From contig JAHIJU010000380.1 of NCBI GenBank assembly GCA_018898235.1, positions 1 to 15,879 on the forward strand: DNA of 15,879 nucleotides, read 5' to 3'. The first letter of the stretch is position 1. Each line of letters opens with the position of its first letter. Below, piece after piece: positions 4,824 through 11,915 of this stretch. The notes under the pieces are model-generated. The model worked only from the letters and a program-made list of their open reading frames with translations. It was not told where the DNA came from and did no database searches. The position numbers were made by a program, and so were the translations under genes. This DNA comes from Actinomycetota bacterium (lineage in GTDB: Bacteria; Actinomycetota; Actinomycetes; Actinomycetales; Cellulomonadaceae).

Positions 4824-7421
4824 ATGTCCACGACCCGTCCGACCGGTCCGGTCGACGGGTCCGAGCCGGTGGCGTCCGATCCGCCGGCGGGGCCGAGCGC
4901 GCACCAGGATCCGGCCGTCGACCTGCCGCCTCCCAGCATCCAGCCCGTCGCCGTGACCGCACCCGTGCCGTTCGTCCTCCGGCAGGGCGAACCGTCGGTC
5001 TTGGTCACGGACGTCCCGGCTGTCCGCGTCCACCACCCCGGCGACCTGCTCGAGGCGGTTGTCGCGGTGCTCGGTGTCGCGGTGATGATGCTCGCCGCGA
5101 CCTACGCCCAGCACACCGCGTCCGGCGTCGCGCAGGATGTGCAGGGCTTCGCCACCCTGCTGCAGCGCATCCTCTTCGTGCCGGTGAACGTGCTGGCGTC
5201 GCTGGTCACGATGCTCGGGCCGATCGCCGTGCTCACCGAGCTGGCCGCGCGCAAGCAGGGCCGCCTGCTGCTGCTGTCGCTCGGCGCGGGGTTCGGCGGC
5301 ACCGCGCTGAACCTGCTGGTGTCCTGGGTGATCGTCAAGATCCACGCCCAAGGCCTCGAACGCGGGCTGTCGGTCTGGATCAACGGCGACTGGCAGCTGT
5401 CCGTCCCGGCCTTCGCAGCGATGCTCGCCGGGCTGCTCACCGTGGCCGGGCCGCACGGTCGCCGGCGCACGGTCGCCTGGACCTGGAACCTGCTGTGGGT
5501 CGTCCTGGGCATCATGCTCATCAGCGCCCAGGTGTCGCTGCCCGGCGCTGCGGTCGCCCTGCTGGTGGGTCGCGCCGTCGGGCTGTACGTCCGCTACCTC
5601 GGCGGGGTCGAGCCCGAGCAGGCCTACGGCCGGCGGCTGGTCGCGGGGGTCCAGCGCGCCGGGTTCGCGCCGCGCGCACTGGTGCGGGTGCCCGATGCGA
5701 GTGCGCAGACGGACCCCCCGCTGCCCCCGGCGGACCTCGCGAGCCTCGCCCTGGCCCGGTCGACCGGCTCCCGCGTCTACGCGCTGACCACCACCGACGG
5801 GCGACGGCTCGATCTCGTCGTCATGGACGGCGACCGGCAGGTGGTCGGCATGCTGCGCCGCACCTGGCGCTCGGTCCGGCTGCGCGGGATCGACGGACGC
5901 CGCGTCGTCTCGCTGCGTCAGGCGGCCGAGCGGGCGGCGCTGCTCTCGTACGCGGCGGCCGCGGCGGACGTCCGGATGCCCCGGCTGCTCTCGGTCGCCG
6001 AGGTCGACGACTCGATGCTGCTGGTCTCGGAGCACCCGCGCGACGCCATCCCGCTCGCCGAGGTCCCCGACGGGGAGGTCGACGACTCACTCCTGGTCGA
6101 CGTGTGGGCCCAGCTGCGGCTCGCCCACGCGGCCGGAGTTGCCCACCGGTCGCTGACCAGCGACGTCGTCCTGGTCGGCACGGGTGACGACGGTTCGCCG
6201 GCGGTGTGGATCACCGGCTGGGAGAACGGCGACGTCGCCTCCTCCGAGCTGGCCCGGCGCATCGACGCCACGCAGCTGCTGGCCATGCTCGCACTGCGGG
6301 TCGGTGCACACCGCGCGCTGGAGTCCGCCGCCCAGGTGCTCGAACCCACCGAGATCGCGGCGCTCGGACCACTGCTGCAGACCATCACCCTGCCGCGGCG
6401 CACCCGCGACGAGATGCGCCGCGACCGCAAGGTGCTCACCGGGCTGCGTCGAGCCCTCGTCGCCCGGATGCCCGAGGCCGACGTCGAGCCGCAGCAGCTC
6501 GTCCGGTTCGGTGCGCGCACCGTGCTCACGGTGCTGCTGACCGCCGTCGCCGTCGTGGTGATCCTGGCCAGCATCAACGTGCAGCAGATCGGGCAGGCGC
6601 TCGCGGACAGCGACTGGCGATGGAGCCTCGTCTCGTTCGGGCTCGGGCTGGTCACCCTCGTCGGGGGGGCGCTCGCGTTGGTCGCGTTCTCGCCGGTGAA
6701 GATCACGGTGTGGCGCGCGACGCTCGTCCAGACCGCCGCGACGTTCGTCGCACTGGCCGCCCCCGCGGGTATCGGACCCGCCGCGCTGAACCTCCGGGCC
6801 CTGACCCGCCGCGGGGCGTCGACGACCGTCGCCGCGGCGACGGTCGCCCTGGTCCAGGTGAGCCAGCTCGTCGTGACCCTGCTCCTGCTGCTCACCTTGT
6901 CGGTGCTGCCCGGAGGGCGCGGTGAGTCGCTCACGGTCTCGCCGACCATGCTCGTCGTGATCGGCATCGCGTCCGCCCTCGTGGGACTGACCCTGCTGGT
7001 CCCGCAGGTGCGCGGCTGGGTGTGGACCAAGATCCGGCCGACGTTGCGCCAGACGTGGCCGCGGCTCGTCGAGGTGCTCGGGCAGCCCTGGCGGCTCGCG
7101 CTGGGGCTCGGCGGCAACCTCGTGATGACGCTCGGCTACGTGCTGGCGTTCGATGCGGCCCTGCGCGCCTTCGGCCAGGACGTCGACCTGGTCCAGGTGG
7201 CGGTCGTCTACCTCGCGGGCAACACGGCGGGTGCGCTGGTCCCGACACCGGGCGGCGTCGGGACGGTCGAGGCGGCACTGACCGCGGGCCTGACGGGCAT
7301 CGGCCTCAACCCCGGTGTCGCGGCCGCGGTGGCCGTGCTGTTCCGGGTGGCCACGTACTGGCTGCGCATCCCGCTGGGCTGGGTGTCGATGCGGGTGCTG
7401 CAGCGTCGCGGAGACCTCTAG
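4824..7421 (+). CDS. Pseudokinase-MprF-type flippase fusion membrane protein, 865 aa
   Basis: There are three parts. Residues 1-70 are a Pro-rich cytoplasmic tail, and about 75-258 hold five or six membrane helices. Residues about 318-530 resemble a protein-kinase fold without its active site: the catalytic-loop equivalent is H441-R-S-L-T-S-D (Asp replaced by Ser443), the position of the loop Asn is hydrophobic, and the DFG site reads T-G465-W-E. From about 560 to 856 comes a second membrane block of the lysylphosphatidylglycerol-synthase TM (UPF0104/YbhN/MprF N-terminal) family, including the signature P807-T-P-G-G-V-G-T-V-E-A in LVPTPGGVGTVEAAL. The C-terminal aminoacyl-transfer domain of MprF is absent. 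A plausible role is flipping or transport of a lipid, with the pseudokinase as binder or regulator; the substrate is unknown. It has a leaderless promoter, diverges from the 137-residue gene set and converges on the 41-codon ORF with a 3-bp gap. Confidence 0.8.
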   Translation: MSTTRPTGPVDGSEPVASDPPAGPSAHQDPAVDLPPPSIQPVAVTAPVPFVLRQGEPSVLVTDVPAVRVHHPGDLLEAVVAVLGVAVMMLAATYAQHTASGVAQDVQGFATLLQRILFVPVNVLASLVTMLGPIAVLTELAARKQGRLLLLSLGAGFGGTALNLLVSWVIVKIHAQGLERGLSVWINGDWQLSVPAFAAMLAGLLTVAGPHGRRRTVAWTWNLLWVVLGIMLISAQVSLPGAAVALLVGRAVGLYVRYLGGVEPEQAYGRRLVAGVQRAGFAPRALVRVPDASAQTDPPLPPADLASLALARSTGSRVYALTTTDGRRLDLVVMDGDRQVVGMLRRTWRSVRLRGIDGRRVVSLRQAAERAALLSYAAAAADVRMPRLLSVAEVDDSMLLVSEHPRDAIPLAEVPDGEVDDSLLVDVWAQLRLAHAAGVAHRSLTSDVVLVGTGDDGSPAVWITGWENGDVASSELARRIDATQLLAMLALRVGAHRALESAAQVLEPTEIAALGPLLQTITLPRRTRDEMRRDRKVLTGLRRALVARMPEADVEPQQLVRFGARTVLTVLLTAVAVVVILASINVQQIGQALADSDWRWSLVSFGLGLVTLVGGALALVAFSPVKITVWRATLVQTAATFVALAAPAGIGPAALNLRALTRRGASTTVAAATVALVQVSQLVVTLLLLLTLSVLPGGRGESLTVSPTMLVVIGIASALVGLTLLVPQVRGWVWTKIRPTLRQTWPRLVEVLGQPWRLALGLGGNLVMTLGYVLAFDAALRAFGQDVDLVQVAVVYLAGNTAGALVPTPGGVGTVEAALTAGLTGIGLNPGVAAAVAVLFRVATYWLRIPLGWVSMRVLQRRGDL

Positions 7422-7424
7422 GGC

Positions 7425-7550
7425 TCAGACCACCTGCGGTCCGCGCTGAGCAGGCACCTGGTTGCCGGCACCGAGCAGGGCCGCGATCCGTGCCCAGGAC
7501 TGCACACGCGGCAAGGACGGGCTGTCGGCTGTGGAACCACAGGGGTCCAT
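7425..7550 (-). CDS. Riboswitch-led small ORF, 41 aa, unknown function
   Basis: The ATG at 7550 has AGGAA 7 nt upstream (7562-7558), immediately behind the c-di-GMP-I riboswitch. The frame is open upstream to 7700, but that part is the riboswitch itself, so 7550 is the sensible start. The product starts MDPCGSTADSPSLPRV and continues with QSWARIAALLGAGNQVPAQR; SWARIAALLGAG could be a short amphipathic helix. It has one Cys and no signal peptide or membrane segment. I do not recognise it. It is the only ORF between the riboswitch and the convergent flippase-like gene, whose stop is 3 bp away. It could instead be the decayed start of a larger lost gene. The evidence for translation is the ribosome site and the riboswitch placement, not homology. 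Confidence 0.55.
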   Translation of the reverse strand: MDPCGSTADSPSLPRVQSWARIAALLGAGNQVPAQRGPQVV

Positions 7551-7564
7551 GGGGCACTTCCTGT

Positions 7565-7640
7565 CCGTTCGGTAGCCCGGCTGACCGCGTGGGTCCCGTG
7601 GCTTTGCGTCCCCCCCTCGCGGAGGGTTTGCCATTTGTCG
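7565..7640 (-). promoter_or_regulatory. Cyclic di-GMP-I (GEMM-I) riboswitch
   Basis: On the minus strand the conserved core runs from 7632 (GGCAAACC) to 7570 (CTACCG). The GEMM-I landmarks appear in order: GGCAAACC; a six-pair stem CCCTCC/GGGGGG (one G-U pair) closed by a GCGA tetraloop of the GNRA class that docks in this fold; the invariant GACGCAAAGCC; a second helix holding the tetraloop receptor; then GGTCAGCCGGGCTACCG. In the family this RNA binds cyclic di-GMP. The 3' end of the aptamer is only about 8 nt from the AGGAA ribosome site of the 41-codon ORF, and there is no terminator stem between them, which suggests control of translation. The penicillin-binding gene ends 103 bp upstream of it on the same strand. 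Confidence 0.88.
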
Positions 7641-7742
7641 CTGACGAAGCCTCACCGTACTCACCCTTCCGGCCGCACAGGAAGGACGCGGATCGGGCAT
7701 ACCGGACCGCCACCAGGGATTTCACCCGGCCGGACGGGACTC

Positions 7743-9686
7743 TCATCCCGCCGCGGCGGCGCGCAGGAAGGCGTTCATGATCGGCCCGGCGGTCGTCGCC
7801 CCGTAGTCACCGGTCTCGACGAACACGGCGACCGCCAGATCACCCTGGGTGGCGATCATCCAGGCGTGGTTGGCCGTCGAGCCGTCCGCGGCCGCGTACT
7901 GCGCCGTCCCGGTCTTCGCACCCACCGGTTCGCCGGGGACGTCCGCCAGGATCGTGGCCGTGCCGTCGGTGACGGCCGCGCGCATCATCGTCGCGAGCGC
8001 CCGCGCCTCCGGGCCGGTGAGCGGCGGCGTCGCGGTCGCCGCGGTGGTCGGCGTGCTCGACGCGGCGCTCTCCGTGGCGGCGCCCGCGACCACCAGCCGG
8101 GGGTTCACCGTGTGCCCCGCCTGGACACCGGCCGCGACCACCGCCATGCCCAGCGGGGAGGCGAGCACCTGCCCCTGGCCGATCATCGACGCGGCGTGCG
8201 AGGTCGCCGACGATGTGGCCGGCACCTCACCCAGGTAGGCCGCGAACCCGGCCGGGGCGTCCGGCGTCAGGCCCAGGGACCCCGCGGCCGAGGCCAGGGC
8301 CGCGTCGTCGACCCGGTCGGCCGCACCCACGAACGCGGTGTTGCAGGAGTGCGCGAACGCCGTGCCGAACGGGATGTCACCGAGCTCGGCGGCCGGGTAG
8401 TCGGGCACGTTGCTGAACACCTTGCCGTCCACCGTGACCGACGGCGGGCAGCTGAGCGTCGCGGCCGGATCCAGCCCGGTGCGCAGCAGGGCGAGCCCGC
8501 TCACCACCTTGAACGCCGAGCCGGGCGCGTACTGCCCGAGCGTGGCGGTCGACGTCCCACCGCCGCCCGGCCCGGACGCGACCGCCAGCACGTCACCGGT
8601 GGACGGGCGCAGCGCGACGATCGCCGAGGCGGACTGCTGGGAGGCCAGCAGCCCCTCCGCGGCCTGCTCGAGCGTGGGGTCCAGCGTGGTCCGCAGGTCC
8701 TCGCCCGCGACAGCCTCGGTGCGCAGCAGCTGGCGCCGGGTGACCTTGTCCGGCGCGGTGGCGATCACCTCGACACCGGGCCGTCCGCGCAGCTGCTCGT
8801 CGTACTGACGCTGCAGACCCGACAGACCCGTGAGGTCGCCCGCGACGATCGCGCCGTGCGAGGCGTCGATGATCTCGGCCGTCGCCTGGCCCACGGTGCC
8901 CAGCACCGCGCGCGCGAACGTCCGGGTGGGGGCAAGCGGGAGCTGGTCGGGAACCTGGCGGACACCCGACAGCTTCGCCAGCGCCCCCAGGTCGTACCCC
9001 GGATCCTGGGCCCGGAGCACGATCGCCTCCACGAAGGCCTTGGGTCCTGCCCCGACCACCTTGGCGGCGTACTGGTCGGCGTCCAGGCCGAGGAAGCCGG
9101 CGAGTGCGCGGGCCGCTGGGTCGTCGGCGGCCGGGTCGATCAGCGTCTTGTCGATCCCGACGCGCAGCACCGGCCGCGGCTCGACCAGCACGGCGTCGGC
9201 GGCACCGAGCACCCGGCCGCGGGTCGCGCCGAGCCTGGTGGTGCTGAGCGTCTCACCCGCGGCGAGCGAGGGCGCCAGCAGCGCGGGTGACCACGCGGCC
9301 CGCCAGGCGCCGTCCACCAGGGTCAACGTCGCGCTCGTCGTGTACAACCAGTCGTTCGCGGGGGCGCCGAGCTTCCAGGTCCAGCGCAGCTCGGCGGTCG
9401 CGCTCGACTCGTGCCGCTCGACCGCACCGACCTCGACCGTCGGTGCCGGGGTGTCACCCAGGCCGGTGAACGCCGCGGTCCGCTGGGCGGTCAGGTCATC
9501 GGCCGACGCCGTCCCGGCCGTCCAGGCGACGGTGTCCATCGTCCCGGCGGACAACGCAGCGGCGAGCGTCGCGGCGGCGTCCTTCGGGTCCGGCTCGTGC
9601 GTGCACGCACCCAGGACGAGCAGCATGCCCATCGTCGCCAGCGCCGCCACCGCACGCGCGGCGCGACGCACCCCCTGCCATCGCAC
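7743..9686 (-). CDS. Penicillin-binding lipoprotein, transpeptidase (Rv2864c-like), 647 aa
   Basis: It cross-links peptidoglycan on the outer face of the membrane. The start chosen is GTG at 9686, which gives a basic signal peptide ending in the lipobox L25-G-A-C28, so it is a predicted lipoprotein. Residues about 33-150 are an NTF2-like (MecA-N) domain, 160-310 a PBP dimerisation domain and 360-640 the transpeptidase. The active-site motifs are intact: S390-A-F-K393, S447-C-N449 and K591-T-G-T. Domain order and length fit the class B lipoproteins typified by mycobacterial Rv2864c. The open frame extends upstream to 10586, but that part overlaps the SHOCT gene and is spurious; an internal GTG five codons in is the other possible start. 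There is no close upstream partner, and the riboswitch follows downstream. Confidence 0.92.
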   Translation of the reverse strand: MRWQGVRRAARAVAALATMGMLLVLGACTHEPDPKDAAATLAAALSAGTMDTVAWTAGTASADDLTAQRTAAFTGLGDTPAPTVEVGAVERHESSATAELRWTWKLGAPANDWLYTTSATLTLVDGAWRAAWSPALLAPSLAAGETLSTTRLGATRGRVLGAADAVLVEPRPVLRVGIDKTLIDPAADDPAARALAGFLGLDADQYAAKVVGAGPKAFVEAIVLRAQDPGYDLGALAKLSGVRQVPDQLPLAPTRTFARAVLGTVGQATAEIIDASHGAIVAGDLTGLSGLQRQYDEQLRGRPGVEVIATAPDKVTRRQLLRTEAVAGEDLRTTLDPTLEQAAEGLLASQQSASAIVALRPSTGDVLAVASGPGGGGTSTATLGQYAPGSAFKVVSGLALLRTGLDPAATLSCPPSVTVDGKVFSNVPDYPAAELGDIPFGTAFAHSCNTAFVGAADRVDDAALASAAGSLGLTPDAPAGFAAYLGEVPATSSATSHAASMIGQGQVLASPLGMAVVAAGVQAGHTVNPRLVVAGAATESAASSTPTTAATATPPLTGPEARALATMMRAAVTDGTATILADVPGEPVGAKTGTAQYAAADGSTANHAWMIATQGDLAVAVFVETGDYGATTAGPIMNAFLRAAAAG

Positions 9687-9884
9687 GTCCCCACGCCCCC
9701 GATCGCCGCCGCGCTCGGACGGCCACTCGACCGTACCGGATCGCACGTACCGGTTCGGGCGCACCGACGAGAATGGCCGGGGGACGGAATCGGCTCGCCT
9801 GCGGATGACACGGCGCCTGACCTGCGGCATCGTGTGGCCCGGGCGCCGATCGGCGCCGGTGGACCAGTACCGAGAGGCACCGTC
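9687..9884. promoter_or_regulatory. Divergent promoter region with a 16-bp perfect palindrome
   Basis: This 198-bp gap separates the PBP lipoprotein from the SHOCT gene. It carries GGCGCCGATCGGCGCC (9842-9857), a perfect palindrome 27 bp before the GTG at 9885, and a direct repeat CGTACCGG at 9732-9739 and 9746-9753. On the minus strand 9735-9730 reads TACGGT, a possible -10 for the PBP gene. The palindrome could be an operator; no protein can be assigned to it. Confidence 0.4.
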
Positions 9885-10271
9885 GTGGACAACCTGTGGC
9901 AGTCGTTCTGGCTGATCGTCGAGATCTTCGTCTTCTTCGCCTACCTGATCGTGCTGTTCCAGATCGTCGGTGACCTGTTCCGAGACCACAAGCTCGGTGG
10001 CTTCGCCAAGGCGCTCTGGATCCTCTTCCTCATCGTGCTGCCGCTGATCACCGCGCTGATCTACCTCATCGCGCGCGGCAAGGGCATGGCTGAGCGCCAG
10101 GTCGCAGCGGTCCAGGCCGCCCAGAGCAGCACCGACCACTACATCCGCGAGGTCGCGGGGACCTCGCCCGCCCACCAGATCGAGCTCGCCAAGAAGCTGC
10201 TCGACGACGGTGCGATCACGGCCGAGGAGTACACCAAGCTCAAGGCCGACGCCCTGGCCGGCAAGGCCTGA
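9885..10271 (+). CDS. Two-TM PLDc_N-like protein with C-terminal SHOCT domain, 128 aa
   Basis: The GTG at 9885 has GAGAGG 7 nt upstream. Two hydrophobic helices (about residues 8-30 and 42-65) enclose a short charged loop, DLFRDHKLGGFAKA, typical of PLDc_N-type hairpins. The last 30 residues, from HQIELAKKLLDDG through AITAEEYTKLKADALAGKA, form a SHOCT motif, a short helical element found at the ends of many bacterial membrane proteins and thought to mediate oligomerisation. No enzymatic residues are seen. Membrane topology and family are clear; biological role is not. The gene is followed 7 bp later by a strong hairpin. Confidence 0.85.
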   Translation: MDNLWQSFWLIVEIFVFFAYLIVLFQIVGDLFRDHKLGGFAKALWILFLIVLPLITALIYLIARGKGMAERQVAAVQAAQSSTDHYIREVAGTSPAHQIELAKKLLDDGAITAEEYTKLKADALAGKA

Positions 10272-10278
10272 CGCCGAG

Positions 10279-10318
10279 CCGGTGCAGCGGCGGTCCCCCG
10301 GGCCCGCCGCTGCACCGG
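10279..10318. terminator. Bidirectional hairpin terminator, perfect 15-bp stem
   Basis: CCGGTGCAGCGGCGG (10279-10293) is exactly complementary to 10304-10318, around a 10-nt loop. It sits between two convergent genes, 7 bp after one stop codon and 29 bp after the other. There is no T-run, as is usual in actinobacterial terminators. It could serve both genes. Confidence 0.8.
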
Positions 10319-10347
10319 GACATCCGGGGGGTGGGGGCCGCAGCTGC

Positions 10348-11745
10348 TCAGTGGGTGAGCACGTCGTCCGCGCTCGGCTGGCGCAGCGTGAGCTGGCGCA
10401 ACGGCACTGTCGTCCACGACAGCTCGGCCGTGCGGGCCACCAGATCGGCGTGCACCTGCACGGTGTGCGGGGAGTGCAGCGGGACGACGAGGGCGTCGAA
10501 CACCCCGGGGGCCGTCCAGCCCCCCGTGCCCGCGACCTCGACCGCCGTGCCGTCCGGCAGCACCGTGCTGCCGCGCACCCAGGCACCGTCGCCGAGCGTG
10601 ACGAGCACGGAGCCGTCGAGCTGCTCGGCGACGAGCGTCCCGTCCCGCACCACCACCGTGCCGAGCGGGGCCAGCGAGGCGGCCGAGCCGGTGGCGGTCA
10701 GCGCGTGCCGACCCGGGGTCGCCGGGGCCGACGAGGCGACGACGGGCAGGGTGCGCGCCGCGAGGAAGTCGGTGAGGTCCTCGCCGTCCGGCAGCGGGTC
10801 GTCGTGCAGACCGGGCAGCAGGTGCTCCCACACGGCGTCGAGCTCGGCCTGCATGGCCTCGGTCTGGGCGGTCGCGGCCAGCACGAGGTCCTGCTCGGGC
10901 AGGACGAGGCAGAGCTGGCCGTACGCGCCGTCGCCGCGCCAGCCGTGCCGGCTGCGCCACATCTGGTAGCCGTAGCCCTGCGCCCAGTCGTTCACGTCGT
11001 CGGTCGCCGGATCGGTGCCGTTGGCCACGTGCACACTCATCGCGGCATCCACCCAGGCGGCGGGCAGCACGCGCCGGCCATCCAGCTCACCGCGCCCCAG
11101 CAGCAGCAGACCGAGCCGGGCGATCGCGTCGACATCGGTGTGCAGACCGGCGAAGCCCTGGTCGTAGCCGCCGAGCGTGAGCCACTCGACGGGGCCGATG
11201 CCGAGCGGGTCGAGCAGCCGGGGCCGCAGGTAGGTGTGCAGCGGCTCACCGGTGACCTGCTGCACGACCGCCGACAGCACGAGTGTCGCCCCGTTGTTGT
11301 AGGCGAAGAGGGTCCCCGGCTCCGCCTCGGGCTCCAGCCGCAGGAACGAACCGACCAGGTCACCCTGGTCGAGCCGGGGCAGCGTGTCCTCCTCGTGCCC
11401 GGTGGCCATCGACAGCAGGTGCCGCACCCGGAGCGTCGCGGCGCGCGGGCCGACCTCGCCCACCTGCGGGAACAGGTCGACGAGCAGGTCGTCGACGCTC
11501 AGCCGTCCCTCGTCGACCGCCAGGCCCACCGCGCAGGCGGTGAAGGTCTTGGACAGCGAGTACTTCTGCACGCGGTCGCCGTCGGCGTAGGGCGCCCACA
11601 CGGCGCGGGCCACGATGTGCCCGTGCCGGGCGATCACCAGCCCGCTGGGCCGCACCCCGGCCGCCTCCCACGCCTCGACGAGCCCACGGATCGCGGCGGG
11701 GTCCACACCCTGCAGCTCGGGACGGGAGTGCGCGACGGTGCTCAT
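10348..11745 (-). CDS. Beta-lactamase-family serine hydrolase (class C-like), 465 aa
   Basis: The SxxK motif is S63-L-S-K66 in KYSLSKTFTA, and the YxN motif is Y149-N-N151 in LFAYNNGATL. The third motif position is degenerate: R-G271-D-G273-A-Y-G-Q replaces the usual HxG. Family members are penicillin-binding-like hydrolases, DD-peptidases or esterases. There is no signal peptide, so a cytoplasmic role such as esterase is more likely than drug resistance. Residues about 330-465 form an extra beta-rich C-terminal domain, seen in some actinobacterial members. The ATG at 11745 is preceded by a -10 box 8 nt upstream and no ribosome-binding site. It converges on the SHOCT gene across a hairpin. 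Confidence 0.88.
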   Translation of the reverse strand: MSTVAHSRPELQGVDPAAIRGLVEAWEAAGVRPSGLVIARHGHIVARAVWAPYADGDRVQKYSLSKTFTACAVGLAVDEGRLSVDDLLVDLFPQVGEVGPRAATLRVRHLLSMATGHEEDTLPRLDQGDLVGSFLRLEPEAEPGTLFAYNNGATLVLSAVVQQVTGEPLHTYLRPRLLDPLGIGPVEWLTLGGYDQGFAGLHTDVDAIARLGLLLLGRGELDGRRVLPAAWVDAAMSVHVANGTDPATDDVNDWAQGYGYQMWRSRHGWRGDGAYGQLCLVLPEQDLVLAATAQTEAMQAELDAVWEHLLPGLHDDPLPDGEDLTDFLAARTLPVVASSAPATPGRHALTATGSAASLAPLGTVVVRDGTLVAEQLDGSVLVTLGDGAWVRGSTVLPDGTAVEVAGTGGWTAPGVFDALVVPLHSPHTVQVHADLVARTAELSWTTVPLRQLTLRQPSADDVLTH

Positions 11746-11753
11746 GGGTCACG

Positions 11754-11759
11754 ACGCTA
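11754..11759 (-). promoter_or_regulatory. Candidate leaderless promoter (-10 TAGCGT) of the serine hydrolase
   Basis: On the minus strand 11759-11754 reads TAGCGT, followed by 8 nt and the ATG at 11745. No ribosome-binding site precedes the start, so a leaderless or near-leaderless transcript is likely. Confidence 0.5.
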
Positions 11760-11915
11760 GACCCGTCGCCGCCTCCGGGCGCGTCACCTGCACGGTTACC
11801 CCTGACCGGACCGGCATCCGGCCCCGGGTGGCCGGCAGGTGTCATGGGGACGTCCGCGAGCTGACCGCTCGTCCGCACCGCTCAGCCGCGGCCCCGACCG
11901 GCCGACGGCGAGGAC

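Noticed and set aside
4633..6035. 515-codon minus-strand frame through the flippase-like gene
   Set aside because: It is the antisense shadow of the 865-residue protein, with Arg/Gln/Asp-rich low-complexity translation and no motif.
7563..7700. Upstream extension of the 41-codon ORF to 91 codons
   Set aside because: The extension would be encoded by the riboswitch aptamer itself, and a good ribosome site precedes the ATG at 7550.
7680..7740. Sigma-28-like promoter (TGAAA and GCCCGAT) before the riboswitch
   Set aside because: The spacing of about 21 nt and the incomplete -10 do not fit that sigma factor; no promoter for the riboswitch could be supported.
9687..10586. N-terminal extension of the penicillin-binding gene to a 947-codon frame
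   Set aside because: The added 300 codons overlap the clear SHOCT gene on the other strand and would bury the signal peptide and lipobox at residue 328.
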